From Actinacidiphila glaucinigra (lineage in GTDB: Bacteria > Actinomycetota > Actinomycetes > Streptomycetales > Streptomycetaceae), in NCBI RefSeq assembly GCF_900188405.1, contig NZ_FZOF01000012.1, forward strand, positions 62,001 through 126,000: 64,000 nucleotides of DNA, given 5' to 3'. The notes beneath the pieces are model-generated. The model saw only the letters and a program-made list of their open reading frames with translations. It was not told where the DNA came from and searched no databases. Positions 34,948-44,227 of the stretch are shown here, one piece after another. Positions within the stretch are counted from its first letter, which is position 1. Every line of letters begins with the position of its first letter. The translations under genes and the position numbers were made by a program.

Positions 34948-35865
34948 TCAGGCCTTGCACAGCTGGGCGGTGCGCAGCGTCGCCGGCGGGACCTCGGCCT
35001 TGGTGAAGCCGTACTTGCCGATGAGGGAGGTGTAGCGGCCGGGGTCGGCGGTGATCTTCCCCAGCTCCTTGTTGAACGCGTCGCGCAGCCCCGTCGCGCC
35101 GGGCCGGAACACCGCGCCGCCCGGGCTGTACTGCCTGCGGCCGCCGACCACCGGCAGGAAGGGGTCGAGCACCTCCACCGCGGCGCCGTCGTTGGTGCGG
35201 GCCAGCCAGCGCAGCGAGATCCCGGTCAGCGCGAAGGCGTCGATCCGGTCGGCGAGCAGCGCGTCCACCCCGTCCTGCTGCTTGGCCAGGGACTTCACCG
35301 AGGTCAGGGGTACTCCGGCGGCGTCCGCGTAGTCCGCCTCGACCGCCGCGCTCAGCACGCCGACGGTGGCCTTCTCGCGAGCGCAGGACAGCAGGTCGCT
35401 CAGGCCCTTGGGGTTGCCCTCGCGGACCATCAGGGCGGTCGGCGAGACGAACTCGGGCTCGGAGAAGATCACCTTCCGGCAGCGGTCGGGGGTGATCGCC
35501 ATCCCGGCGCTGACCACGTCGAAGCGGTCGGCCGTCAGGCCCGGTATGAGCGCGCCGAAGTCGGTGAGCGTGGGCCGCAGTTCCGGCACGCCGAGCGCCG
35601 TGAAGATCTCCCCGTGGAGGGTGGGCGCCTCGCCGGCCAGCTCGTTGCCGTCCCGGTACCCGTAGGGTGCCTCGCCCGCGAAGCCGACCCGGACGTACCC
35701 CTGCTTCCTGAGCGTGGCCAGCAGATCGCCGTCGCCGGTGGGCGCGCCGGTGCCGGCCTGCGTACGGCTGCACGCCGCCAGCAGCCCCGGGACCGCGGCG
35801 AGACCGCCGACGGCCGCGGTACGCGAGAGGAAACCTCTGCGGGACAGTGAACTGCGCTCCGACAT
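34948..35865 (-). CDS. ehuB: ectoine/hydroxyectoine-type substrate-binding lipoprotein
   Basis: 305 residues. The signal contains a twin-arginine motif (SRRGFL) followed by lipobox LLAACS, so it is likely a Tat-exported lipoprotein. The family-3 solute-binding fold follows (YVRVGFAGEAPYGYRDGNELAGEAPTL, and DFGALIPGLTADRFDVVSAGM), typical of EhuB. ATG 35865 has GGAGG about ten bases upstream. First gene of the ehuBCDA-like operon and divergent from an aldehyde dehydrogenase. Ectoine is the expected ligand; polar amino acids cannot be excluded. Confidence 0.87.
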   Translation of the reverse strand: MSERSSLSRRGFLSRTAAVGGLAAVPGLLAACSRTQAGTGAPTGDGDLLATLRKQGYVRVGFAGEAPYGYRDGNELAGEAPTLHGEIFTALGVPELRPTLTDFGALIPGLTADRFDVVSAGMAITPDRCRKVIFSEPEFVSPTALMVREGNPKGLSDLLSCAREKATVGVLSAAVEADYADAAGVPLTSVKSLAKQQDGVDALLADRIDAFALTGISLRWLARTNDGAAVEVLDPFLPVVGGRRQYSPGGAVFRPGATGLRDAFNKELGKITADPGRYTSLIGKYGFTKAEVPPATLRTAQLCKA

Positions 35866-36003
35866 GAACCAGACCTCCGGTAGTTCGCTTCCGTGCGGCG
35901 TGACCACACGAGGGCCGCGCCTACCCCGGCGTACGGGGGGCATTCATGCGAATCTGGTGGGGTACCCGATGTCCGGAACGTCCGCGAGAGGCAGGGAGCT
36001 GCC

Positions 36004-37488
36004 ATGAGCGACAGCACCGAAGGGAACGGCAAGCGCGAGCAGCTGGTCGTGGAGCGGGTGCCGAAGGCACTGCTCGTCGGCGGCCGCTGGCGGCCGGCGA
36101 GCGACGGGCGCGAGTACGAGGTGGAGGACCCGTCGACCGCGCGGTCGCTGTGCGCCGTGCCGGACGCCGGGGCGGAGGACGCCAAGGCGGCCATGGACGC
36201 CGCGGCCGCCGCGCAGGAGGGATGGGCGGCCACGGCGCCGCGTGAGCGCGGCGAGATCCTCCGCCGGGCCTTCGAGCTGATCGTGGAGCGGCAGGAGGAA
36301 CTCGCCCTGCTGATGACGCTGGAGATGGGCAAGCCGGTCGCCGAGTCCCGCAGCGAGGTCCTGTACGCCGCCGAGTTCTTCCGCTGGTTCTCCGAGGAGG
36401 CGGTGCGGATCGAGGGCGACTGGCGCACCGCGCCCGACGGCAACGGCCGGATCTGGGTGATGCGCCGGCCCGTGGGCCCGGCGCTGCTGATCACCCCGTG
36501 GAACTTCCCCATGGCGATGGGCACCCGCAAGATCGGCCCCGCCGTCGCCGCGGGCTGCACCATGATCGTCAAGCCGGCCCACCAGACCCCGCTGTCCATG
36601 CTCGCCCTCGCGGAGATCCTCGGGCAGTCCGGGCTGCCGGACGGCGTGCTCAACGTCCTCACCACCTCCCGCCCCGCGGAGATCAGCGACCCGCTGACGG
36701 AGGACCCGCGGCTGCGCAAGCTCTCCTTCACCGGGTCCACGGCCGTGGGACGCAAGCTCATCGAGCTCAGCGCGCGGCAGGTGCTGCGGACCTCCATGGA
36801 GCTGGGCGGCAACGCCCCCTTGATCGTCTGCCGGGACGCCGACCTGGAGAAGGCCGTCGAGGGCGCGGCGATCGCCAAGATGCGCAACATCGGCGAGGCC
36901 TGCACGGCCGCCAACCGGATCTACGTCCACAGCGATCTGGCCGAGGCCTTCACCGGGCGGCTCGCCGAGAAGCTGGGCTCCATGGTCGTCGGCCGCGGCA
37001 CCGAGCCCGGCACCCAGGTCGGCCCGCTCATCGACGGCGCGGGCCTGGACAAGGTGGACCGCCTGGTGCAGGACGCCGTCTCGGCCGGGGCCCGCGCCGT
37101 CACCGGCGGCGCCCCGCTCTCGGACCGCCCCGGGTACTTCTACCCGCCGACCGTGCTGGCCGACGTGCCGACGGACGCGGCGATGCTCCGCGAGGAGATC
37201 TTCGGCCCGGTCGCGCCGGTCGTCACCTTCGAGGACGACGACGAGGCGATCCGGCTGGCCAACGACACCGAGTTCGGCCTGGTCGGCTACGTCTTCACGG
37301 AGAGCCTGCGGCGCGGGATCCGCTACGCCGAGGAACTGGAGACGGGCATGCTCGGGCTCAACAAGGGCGTCGTCTCCACGCCCGCGGCGCCCTTCGGCGG
37401 CGTGAAGCAGTCGGGGACCGGGCGCGAGGGCGGAGCGGTGGGGATCGACGAGTACCTGGAGATCAAGTACGTGGCGGTGGACGTCTGA
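36004..37488 (+). CDS. NAD(P)-dependent aldehyde (succinate-semialdehyde-type) dehydrogenase
   Basis: 494 residues. It has the catalytic Glu266 in MELGGNAP, nucleophile Cys300 in GEACTAANR, and the cofactor region LITPWNFPMAMGTRKIGPA with SFTGSTAVGRK. Closest in style to GabD-type enzymes. Divergent from an ectoine-type importer, so an aspartate-semialdehyde role (as DoeC in ectoine breakdown) is possible, but no ectoine hydrolase or deacetylase gene is nearby. ATG 36004 follows AGGGAG. Confidence 0.88.
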   Translation: MSDSTEGNGKREQLVVERVPKALLVGGRWRPASDGREYEVEDPSTARSLCAVPDAGAEDAKAAMDAAAAAQEGWAATAPRERGEILRRAFELIVERQEELALLMTLEMGKPVAESRSEVLYAAEFFRWFSEEAVRIEGDWRTAPDGNGRIWVMRRPVGPALLITPWNFPMAMGTRKIGPAVAAGCTMIVKPAHQTPLSMLALAEILGQSGLPDGVLNVLTTSRPAEISDPLTEDPRLRKLSFTGSTAVGRKLIELSARQVLRTSMELGGNAPLIVCRDADLEKAVEGAAIAKMRNIGEACTAANRIYVHSDLAEAFTGRLAEKLGSMVVGRGTEPGTQVGPLIDGAGLDKVDRLVQDAVSAGARAVTGGAPLSDRPGYFYPPTVLADVPTDAAMLREEIFGPVAPVVTFEDDDEAIRLANDTEFGLVGYVFTESLRRGIRYAEELETGMLGLNKGVVSTPAAPFGGVKQSGTGREGGAVGIDEYLEIKYVAVDV

Positions 37489-37529
37489 CGGGCGACCGGG
37501 TGTGCGCCGCCGCCCACGGCGGCCGCCGG

Positions 37530-38080
37530 TCCGGGTGGCGTGTCGGTAGGGCCGGGATCGTCTCGCACGACGTCGCGTGCGTTCCGCTGCTGTGGCCGGC
37601 GATGTTCCGGCCGGCGGATCTCGTGACCGGGACGTTCGAGGTCGAGGAAGAGGGAGCGGTGCAGGTCACGGCGCCGCCGGCGACGAAGGAACGCGCGCTC
37701 GCCCAGCTCGGGGCCGCGCCGGCGGTGCTGAACCGGCTTCGCCGCCTAGGGGAGGCTGGACGCCCACGCAGCCCCGCTGCGGCAGGCGGTCGAGAAGGCG
37801 CCCGGCGCATTCGTCACGATCGAGCTCGACGAGATCGAGGGGCGGTGGGAGGAGGGCACCTTCCAGCCCGCGTTCCGTGCCGCACTCGCCTGCTACGACG
37901 CAGACCGATCCGGCCGCCGACCGTGCCCGCCCGATCGAGCCGGCACAGCTGCGGCCCGATCGGCCCTGTCCCCCGGCGCGGCTGCTCGTCGACCGGTCGG
38001 AAGCGGCGACGACGACCACTGGAACCTCGTGCGGCTCCTGGGCGCGAGTGTCCGAGCGGGGTGCCCTGGGAAACGGGGGC
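37530..38080 (+). pseudogene. decayed conserved hypothetical gene (frameshifted)
   Basis: Coding-like plus-strand sequence in two frames. Frame 0 has GIVSHDVACVPLLWPAMF, VTGTFEVEEEGAVQV and ERALAQLGAAPAVLNRL (37554-37743). After a slip near CGCCTAGGGGAGG (about 37745-37757), another frame gives LDAHAAPLRQAVEKAPGAFV, TIELDEIEGRWEEG and later DDDHWNLVRLLGASV. The C-terminal part is scrambled. The pieces read as one roughly 170-residue protein; no function known. No intact gene in 37489-38168 on either strand. Confidence 0.6.
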
Positions 38081-38168
38081 GGCGAGCGGCTGATCCCCGC
38101 GTCGCCCGTTCGCGCCGGCGGCCGGCACCGGCGGCCGGCGCCCCGCACCGGCCGCCGCGCGCGGCCGG

Positions 38169-39263
38169 TCAGGCGCCGCCGGGCAGCCCGTAGGCGTCGG
38201 CGATCAGCTCGTAGGAACGCAGCCGCGCGGACGGCGTGTGGGCGTTGGCCGTGATCATCAGCTCCTGGGCGCCCGTGCGGCGTACCAGCGCGTCCAGGCC
38301 GTCGCGGACCGCGTCCGGCGTGCCGTGCACCACGTTGCCGAGCCACGCGTCGACGAAGTCCCGCTCGGCCGGGCCGAACTCGTACGCCTCCGCCTCCTCC
38401 GGTGAGGGCACCAGGCCCGGGCGTCCCGTGCGCAGCCGCAGCATGGCCAGGGCGCCGGCGAGCACCTGCCGGCGGGCGTCCTTCTCCTCCTCCGCCGCCA
38501 GTGCCGCGACGCCGATCAGCGCGTACGGCTCGTCCAGCACCTCGGAGGGCCGGAAGGACCTGCGGTACATCTCCAGCGCCGGTTCGGTGTTCGCCGCGGA
38601 GAAGTGGTGGGCGAAGGCGAAGGGCAGTCCGAGGACCGCGGCCAGCCGGGCGCTGAAGGTGCTGGAGCCGAGCAGCCAGATCGGCGGCCGCGCGGACGAC
38701 TGCACGCCGCCCGGCACGGTGCCCTGCACGGGACCGGGGATGGCATGGATACGGGCGTAGGGGTGGCCGTCGGGGAAGTCGTCGTCCAGGAAGCGGATGA
38801 GCTCGGACAGCTGCTGCGGGAACTCGTCCGCGCCCTCGTTCAGCCGGTCGGTGCGGCGCAGCGCCGCGGCGGTGGCGCCGTCGGTGCCGGGGGCACGGCC
38901 GAGGCCGAGGTCGATCCGGCCCGGCGCCAGGGCCTCCAGGGTGCCGAACTGCTCGGCGATGACCAGCGGCGCGTGGTTGGGCAGCATGACACCGCCGGAG
39001 CCGAGGCGTATCCGCTCGGTGTGGGCGGCGAGGTGGGCGAGGATCACGGCGGGGGAGGAGGATGCGACCCCGGGCATCGAGTGGTGCTCCGCGACCCAGT
39101 AGCGGTGGTAGCCGCGGGCCTCCGCGAGCCGGGCCAGTGCGACCCCGGCGACGAGGGCGTCCCTCGCGGTCAGGCCGCTGCCGACGCCCGCCAGGTCGAG
39201 GACGGAGAGCGGGACGGGTGCGCTGCCGAGGGTGGTGCCTCGTACCGGGTCGTTCGTGTCCAC
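38169..39263 (-). CDS. LLM-class (luciferase-like) flavin-dependent oxidoreductase
   Basis: 364 residues, TIM-barrel LLM family: LSVLDLAGVGSG start, YHRYWVAEHHSMPGVASSSP, IRLGSGGVMLPNHAPLVIAEQFGTLEALAPGRIDLGLGRAPG. This group (MsnO8-like) uses FMNH2 and oxygen; the substrate is unknown. ATG 39263. Alone, with a small gap to the GGDEF-EAL gene upstream. Confidence 0.9.
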   Translation of the reverse strand: MDTNDPVRGTTLGSAPVPLSVLDLAGVGSGLTARDALVAGVALARLAEARGYHRYWVAEHHSMPGVASSSPAVILAHLAAHTERIRLGSGGVMLPNHAPLVIAEQFGTLEALAPGRIDLGLGRAPGTDGATAAALRRTDRLNEGADEFPQQLSELIRFLDDDFPDGHPYARIHAIPGPVQGTVPGGVQSSARPPIWLLGSSTFSARLAAVLGLPFAFAHHFSAANTEPALEMYRRSFRPSEVLDEPYALIGVAALAAEEEKDARRQVLAGALAMLRLRTGRPGLVPSPEEAEAYEFGPAERDFVDAWLGNVVHGTPDAVRDGLDALVRRTGAQELMITANAHTPSARLRSYELIADAYGLPGGA

Positions 39264-39329
39264 GTGCCTGTGTCGCCTCCTGCGCCGGTTCCTTGCCTAC
39301 GGCAACGACCAACCGGGCGGCGGCTCCGG

Positions 39330-41204
39330 CTATTCCCCGGGTCCTTCGCCGGGGCCCGGTCCGGGGCCCGGCACGTCGCCGCGCAGCGCGGCGATCGCCT
39401 CGGGCGGCACGGGACGCGAGTACAGCCACCCCTGCCCGGTGTCGCAGCCGATCCGGCGCAGCCGCTCCGCCTGCTCGGCGTTCTCCACGCACTCGGCGGT
39501 CACGGTCAGCCCGAGCCGGTGGGCGAGCTGCACCAGCGCCTCGACGATCGTCTCGTCGGCCGGGTTGGGGTGCAGGCCGTCGCGGAAGCCGTGCACGAAG
39601 CTGCCGTCGAGCTTGAGCGCGGAGACCGGCAGCCGGCTGAGGTAGGCCAGGTTGGAGTAGCCGGTGCCGAAGTCGTCGATGGCGATGCGCACGCCCATCT
39701 CCTGCAGGGCGTGCAGCGCCTGCAGCGGCCGGCCGGCCGAGCCCATCACCGCCGACTCGGTGAGCTCCAGCTGCAGCAGCCCGGCCGGCAGCCCGGTGTC
39801 GTCGAGGATCTCCGCGACGTCGGCGACCAGATCGGAGTCCCAGACCTGGCGCACGGCGACGTTGACGCTGACGAAGATCGGGTCGTCCGGCCAGTCCTTC
39901 TGCCACTGCCGGGCCTGGCGGCAGGACTCGGCGAGCACCCAGCGGCCCAGCTGGACGATGGAGCCGTTCTCCTCCGCCAGCGGGATGAAGCGGTTCGGCC
40001 CGAGCAGCCCGAAGTGCGGGTGCTGCCAGCGCACCAGGGCCTCGACCCCGCGCAGACTGCCGCTGCCCAGCTCGACCAGCGGCTGGTACTCCAGCGCGAA
40101 CTCCCCGCGCTCCACGGCCTGCCGCAGGGTGCTGGACAGCGCCTGCTTGGTCATCCGGTGGGCGTTGCGCTCGGGGTCGAAGAGCGTCCAGCGGGCCTTG
40201 CCGTCGGCCTTGGCCCAGTACAGCGTGGTGTCGGCGGCCTGCATGATGCCCGTGGCGGTGGCCCCGGCGGCCTCGCGCTCGACGACGCCGATGCTCGCCG
40301 AGACCGCCAGGCGCTGCCCGGCGAGGTCGAACGGCAGCTGCAGCGCCGCGAGTACGGACTCGGCGAGGCCGGTGGCCTGCCCGGTGCCGGTGGAGTCCTC
40401 GACGAGGACGGCGAACTCGTCCCCGCCCAGCCGTGCGACGAGGGTCCCGCTCCGCGCGAGTCGGGCCGCGCAGTCCGAGAGCCGGCCGGCGACGGCCTTG
40501 AGCAGCCGGTCGCCGACCCGGTGGCCGAGGGTGTCGTTGATCGCCTTGAAGCCGTCGAGGTCGAGGTAGCACAGGCCGATCCGGCCGGTGCGGCTGTCCG
40601 CGCCCTCCAGGGCGGTGGCGAGGCGCTCGAAGAACAACTGCCGGTTGGGGAGCCGGGTGACCGGGTCGTGCATCCGCAAGTGGCGCAGCTGCTCGCGCAG
40701 TTCGCGGGTCTCGCCCAGGTCCTCCACGGACACCAGCGCTCCGCCGGGGACGGGCACCACGACGACCTCGGCCCAGACCGTGCGCCCGTCCGGTCCGCAC
40801 ACGGGTCTGGTGCGGCGCAACTCCCCGCGCCGTCCGGTCAGCACGTCCTCGTACTCGGCGTACTCGGCGTACTCCGGGCTCTCCCCGAGCGGGGGCGCCT
40901 CGCCGCCGGCGCCGGTGAGGCCGACCAGCTCCGCCGCGGTGCGGGTGGTGAGCAGCACCGGATCCGCGCCGAGCAGCGCGCCGAACGCCGGATTGGCCTC
41001 CCGCACCCGGCCGTCGGAGTCGACCAGCGCCATCGGCAGCCGCGCCACGTTGAAGGCGGCGCGGTAGTCGCGCACCTCCGGGGCGGACCGCTCCTGGACC
41101 GACCGTTCCGGGGCCGAAGCATGACGCTGAGTGACCGTCGTGGCCGTCGCCTCGGGTTCGGGGTCCGGGCCTCCCGAGGGTCCGCCCACCGCTGGCTCCC
41201 GCAT
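39330..41204 (-). CDS. PAS-GGDEF-EAL cyclic di-GMP enzyme
   Basis: 624 residues. PAS spans about 45-165. The GGDEF domain has its active-site motif intact (GGDEF at 260-264, preceded by RL). The EAL domain begins at EALVRW (388) with metal-ligand motifs later (ENGSIV, ESAVMG, DDFGTGYS, TAECVEN). Both synthesis and hydrolysis of c-di-GMP are possible. It resembles the RmdA/RmdB phosphodiesterases of Streptomyces but I cannot say which. It is soluble. ATG 41204 is chosen; a TTG at 41252 would add 16 residues. Confidence 0.88.
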   Translation of the reverse strand: MREPAVGGPSGGPDPEPEATATTVTQRHASAPERSVQERSAPEVRDYRAAFNVARLPMALVDSDGRVREANPAFGALLGADPVLLTTRTAAELVGLTGAGGEAPPLGESPEYAEYAEYEDVLTGRRGELRRTRPVCGPDGRTVWAEVVVVPVPGGALVSVEDLGETRELREQLRHLRMHDPVTRLPNRQLFFERLATALEGADSRTGRIGLCYLDLDGFKAINDTLGHRVGDRLLKAVAGRLSDCAARLARSGTLVARLGGDEFAVLVEDSTGTGQATGLAESVLAALQLPFDLAGQRLAVSASIGVVEREAAGATATGIMQAADTTLYWAKADGKARWTLFDPERNAHRMTKQALSSTLRQAVERGEFALEYQPLVELGSGSLRGVEALVRWQHPHFGLLGPNRFIPLAEENGSIVQLGRWVLAESCRQARQWQKDWPDDPIFVSVNVAVRQVWDSDLVADVAEILDDTGLPAGLLQLELTESAVMGSAGRPLQALHALQEMGVRIAIDDFGTGYSNLAYLSRLPVSALKLDGSFVHGFRDGLHPNPADETIVEALVQLAHRLGLTVTAECVENAEQAERLRRIGCDTGQGWLYSRPVPPEAIAALRGDVPGPGPGPGEGPGE

Positions 41205-41513
41205 ATCTGTCGTCTCGCACACATGGTCGTGGAGGAATCGAATGACCGCCAAGAGGCGGCGTTCATGCTGGAAATGTGCCGATCATAGACGTTGGGGAAT
41301 TGGCCCGGCCACCGCCGTCGTGGTGATTCTCGGCACGTGGCAGACGATCTTGATCATTTGTGATTGGCCACTGAATTCCATTGATCGGTTTTCGTCACTC
41401 ATTACGCACTGTAGTGATCGGACGGTAACCCGGGCGGCGCAGCACAACGGGGCAAAACATAGCAAACCGTAGCAGCGTGATGTGGGTGTCCCGACCCCGT
41501 ACGGGAGGTCCAC
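41205..41513. promoter_or_regulatory. divergent promoter region between GGDEF-EAL and metalloprotease genes
   Basis: 309 bases, notably A/T-richer than its surroundings at 41330-41430. It contains an interrupted inverted repeat TCACT...AGTGA (41395-41417) overlapping TTAC-GCACT-GTAG, one base off the TNAC-N5-GTNA BldD half-site. The protease ribosome-binding site GGGAGG is at 41503-41508. Confidence 0.45.
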
Positions 41514-42770
41514 GTGCCGCTGTCAGGGCTACCCATACGTGCGCATCGGCGGTTCCGCCGGAGCGTCCGCGGGCATGCCCACGGTGGGCTCCGGGCGGTC
41601 GTCGCCGCCGTCAGCGTCTTTGCGGCCGTCGTGGCGTGGACGCTGGTCACCGGCCCCGCGGCGGGGGGCTCGGACTCCTCGCTGTGCGCCCTGTCGCGGA
41701 CCCGGGCCCACCACTCCGAGGGCGTCAGCGCCTGGAACACCGCCTACCCGCGGGCCCGTGGCGACGTTGACGCGCTGATGGTGTTCCTGGCGTTCCCCGA
41801 CGCCGCCCCCACCATCAGCCCGGGCGAACTGGCGGCCGATCACTTCCCGGCCACCGCCGACTTCTTCGCGCAGGCCTCGTACGGGACCTTCCGGCTGCGG
41901 CCGCGGCTGCTGCCGCACTGGCTGCGTATGCCCGCGCCGTCCACCTCGTACGGCATCGGCCGGGACTGGAGCCCGGCCCTGCGCGCCCGCTATCTGCGCG
42001 ATGCCGTGGTGGCGGCCGACGGGCAGGTGGACTTCTCCCGGTACGGGGTCGTCTACCTGGTCGCCGACCCCGACGCGCCGGGTGTCGACCCCGACGCCAC
42101 GAAGGTGGTCAACCTGGGCCGGCCGGTCCGGGTCGACGGCGCGGACCTGCACCGCTTCGTCACCGTCTTCGAGGGCCACCCGCCGGACATCAACGTGCTG
42201 GCCCACGAGACCGGGCACGCCTTCGACCTCCCCGACCTCTACTACCGGCCGCCCGCGGGCAGCAACGCCGACTGGGACACCCACGTCGGCGACTGGGACC
42301 TCATGGGCAGTCAGTTCGGGCTGTCCCCCGACTTCTTCGCCTGGCACAAGTGGAAGCTGGGCTGGCTCCGGCAGTCGCAGGTCCGCTGCGTCACCGAGGG
42401 CGGCACGCACACCTTCCGCCTGAGCCCCGTGGAGCAGCCCGGCGGCACCAAGCTGCTGGTGCTGCCCGCGGGGCTGGAGGGCGCCGTCGCCATCGAGGCC
42501 CGCGCCGCCCTCGGCAACGACCGCCTCACCTGCAGCCAGGGCGTGCTGATGTACCGCGTCCGGGCCGATGTGTCGTCAGGCGACGGCCCCGTGGACGTCG
42601 TCGACGCCCACCCCGCCAGCGACGCCTGCCGGGAGTCCTCGGTGTACCCGCCGCTGGCCGACGCGCCGCTGCGGACGGGAGAGACCTATGCCCTCGGCCG
42701 GTCGGCGCGCGTCCACGTCGCCGACCGCCACTCCGACGGGTCCTGGACCGTCCAGGTCACCCAGGGCTGA
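41514..42770 (+). CDS. secreted M6-type zinc metalloprotease (first of tandem pair)
   Basis: 418 residues from GTG 41514 (GGGAGG five bases upstream). N-terminal basic region and signal helix (about 28-48), then a zinc-protease domain with HETGH (His231, Glu232, His235) followed by AFDLPDLY. LMGSQFGLSPDFFAWHKWKLGW is typical of immune-inhibitor-A-like M6 proteases, as is a beta-rich C-terminal region with paired Cys (RCVTEG, LTCSQG, DACRES). Secreted protein degradation. Four bases separate it from its paralogue. Confidence 0.87.
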   Translation: MPLSGLPIRAHRRFRRSVRGHAHGGLRAVVAAVSVFAAVVAWTLVTGPAAGGSDSSLCALSRTRAHHSEGVSAWNTAYPRARGDVDALMVFLAFPDAAPTISPGELAADHFPATADFFAQASYGTFRLRPRLLPHWLRMPAPSTSYGIGRDWSPALRARYLRDAVVAADGQVDFSRYGVVYLVADPDAPGVDPDATKVVNLGRPVRVDGADLHRFVTVFEGHPPDINVLAHETGHAFDLPDLYYRPPAGSNADWDTHVGDWDLMGSQFGLSPDFFAWHKWKLGWLRQSQVRCVTEGGTHTFRLSPVEQPGGTKLLVLPAGLEGAVAIEARAALGNDRLTCSQGVLMYRVRADVSSGDGPVDVVDAHPASDACRESSVYPPLADAPLRTGETYALGRSARVHVADRHSDGSWTVQVTQG

Positions 42771-42774
42771 GGCG

Positions 42775-44004
42775 ATGCGCGGTCCCCGGGCACTCGCGGT
42801 CGTGGCGGTGCTCCTCCTCGCGGCAGGCAGCACCGCCGTCACCGAGGGCGTGCCCGCCGCGGCACCGCCGGCCGACCGTCCCTGCGCGCTGCGCGCCGCG
42901 CCGGGCGTCACGATGTCCGAGGGCTTCGGCGGCGCGGACGGCCGTCAGTTCGCCCGCGCCACCGGTGAGGTGCGGGCCCTCACCCTGCTCGTCGACTTCC
43001 CCGACAAGCACGCCCCCTACAGCGCCGCCGAGCGCTACAGCGAGTTCTTCCCCGCCGTGCGGCACTGGTTCTACCGCGCCTCGTACGGGAAGCTGCGGTA
43101 CGTCTCCACGCCGGTGCTGCGCTACATCCGCATGCCGAAGCCCTTCCAGTCGTACGGGATAGGGCGCGGCTACGGCTGGCGCACGCACACGGCCATGATG
43201 CGGGACCTGCTGCGCGTCGCCGACCGCCGGATCGACTTCTCCGGGTACGACCTGGTCAACGTCCTGGTGACGCCCAACGCCGGGCCGCCCGCGGAACAGG
43301 CCGTCCTCTCGGTGACCTGGACCGGCGCCTCGGCCGCCACCACCGACGACGGCACGAGCCTGGACCGGGTCTCGCTGGTCTACGGCCACGACCAGTCCGG
43401 CGCGCGGGTGCTCAGCCACGAGAACGGCCACGCCTTCGGGCTGCCCGACCTGTACTCCGTCGAGGACTTCGGGCACACCGACACCCTCGCCGGCCAGTGG
43501 GACAGCATGTCCCTGGACTGGGGGCTGCAGGGCGACCTCTTCGCCTGGCACAAGTGGCGGCTGGGCTGGCTCGACGACTGGCAGGTCGTCTGCGTCCGCG
43601 ACCCGGGAGCCCGCTCGGTGCACCTCACGCCGGTCGAGGTGCCCGGCGGCCGCAAGGCGGCCGTCATCCCCCTCGGCCGGACCCGGGCGTACGTCGTCGA
43701 GGCGCGCGCCACCCGCGGCAACGACAGCGAGGCCTGCCGCGAAGGGGTGCTGGTCTACCAGGTGCGCACCGACGTCGACTCGGGGCACGGGCCCGTCACC
43801 GTGGAGGACGCCCACCCGCGTACGACCGCCTGCGAGTACAGCAGCGCCACCTTCAACGCGCTCAACGACGCCCCGTTCTCCTCCGGCGGACGCTTCACCG
43901 ACCGCGCCCGCGGCCTCACCGTCGAGGTCCTCGGCCGCGACCCGGACGACGAGGGCTGGACCGTGCGGATCACCACCTCGCGCCCGCTGTGGGACGGCCC
44001 CTAG
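42775..44004 (+). CDS. secreted M6-type zinc metalloprotease (second of tandem pair)
   Basis: 409 residues. Signal peptide to about residue 25; HENGH (His215, Glu216, His219) followed by AFGLPDLYS; the same FAWHKWRLGWLDDWQ segment and Cys positions as the upstream gene. The two products are clearly paralogous, yet differ around the active site (DTLAGQWDSMSLDWG versus DTHVGDWDLMGSQFG), suggesting different cleavage preferences. ATG 42775 lies four bases past the upstream stop. Confidence 0.87.
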   Translation: MRGPRALAVVAVLLLAAGSTAVTEGVPAAAPPADRPCALRAAPGVTMSEGFGGADGRQFARATGEVRALTLLVDFPDKHAPYSAAERYSEFFPAVRHWFYRASYGKLRYVSTPVLRYIRMPKPFQSYGIGRGYGWRTHTAMMRDLLRVADRRIDFSGYDLVNVLVTPNAGPPAEQAVLSVTWTGASAATTDDGTSLDRVSLVYGHDQSGARVLSHENGHAFGLPDLYSVEDFGHTDTLAGQWDSMSLDWGLQGDLFAWHKWRLGWLDDWQVVCVRDPGARSVHLTPVEVPGGRKAAVIPLGRTRAYVVEARATRGNDSEACREGVLVYQVRTDVDSGHGPVTVEDAHPRTTACEYSSATFNALNDAPFSSGGRFTDRARGLTVEVLGRDPDDEGWTVRITTSRPLWDGP

Positions 44005-44053
44005 AGCCGGCGTTCGGGACCCGCGGCCGAAGACGCGGCCGGACATGACGAAA

Positions 44054-44078
44054 GGCGCCCTCCCGATGGGAGAGCGCC
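44054..44078. terminator. bidirectional hairpin between metalloprotease gene and tRNA-Lys
   Basis: GGCGCCCTCCC and GGGAGAGCGCC pair with one mismatch around a 3-nt loop. It sits between the convergent protease gene and tRNA-Lys copy 3 and could end both transcripts. Confidence 0.75.
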
Positions 44079-44101
44079 CAGGTCAACGGCCTTGCCGTGA
44101 G

Positions 44102-44174
<73 letters not shown>

Positions 44175-44227
44175 TCGCTGACGTCGTAGACATTAGCATC
44201 CGCTTGCGGGCGGGTGAAAATCGATAA

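Noticed and set aside
37666..41220. A minus-strand frame of about 1184 codons
   Set aside because: It runs antisense or out of frame across the luciferase-like and GGDEF-EAL genes, whose own frames carry all expected motifs; composition is Arg/Pro/Gly shadow coding.
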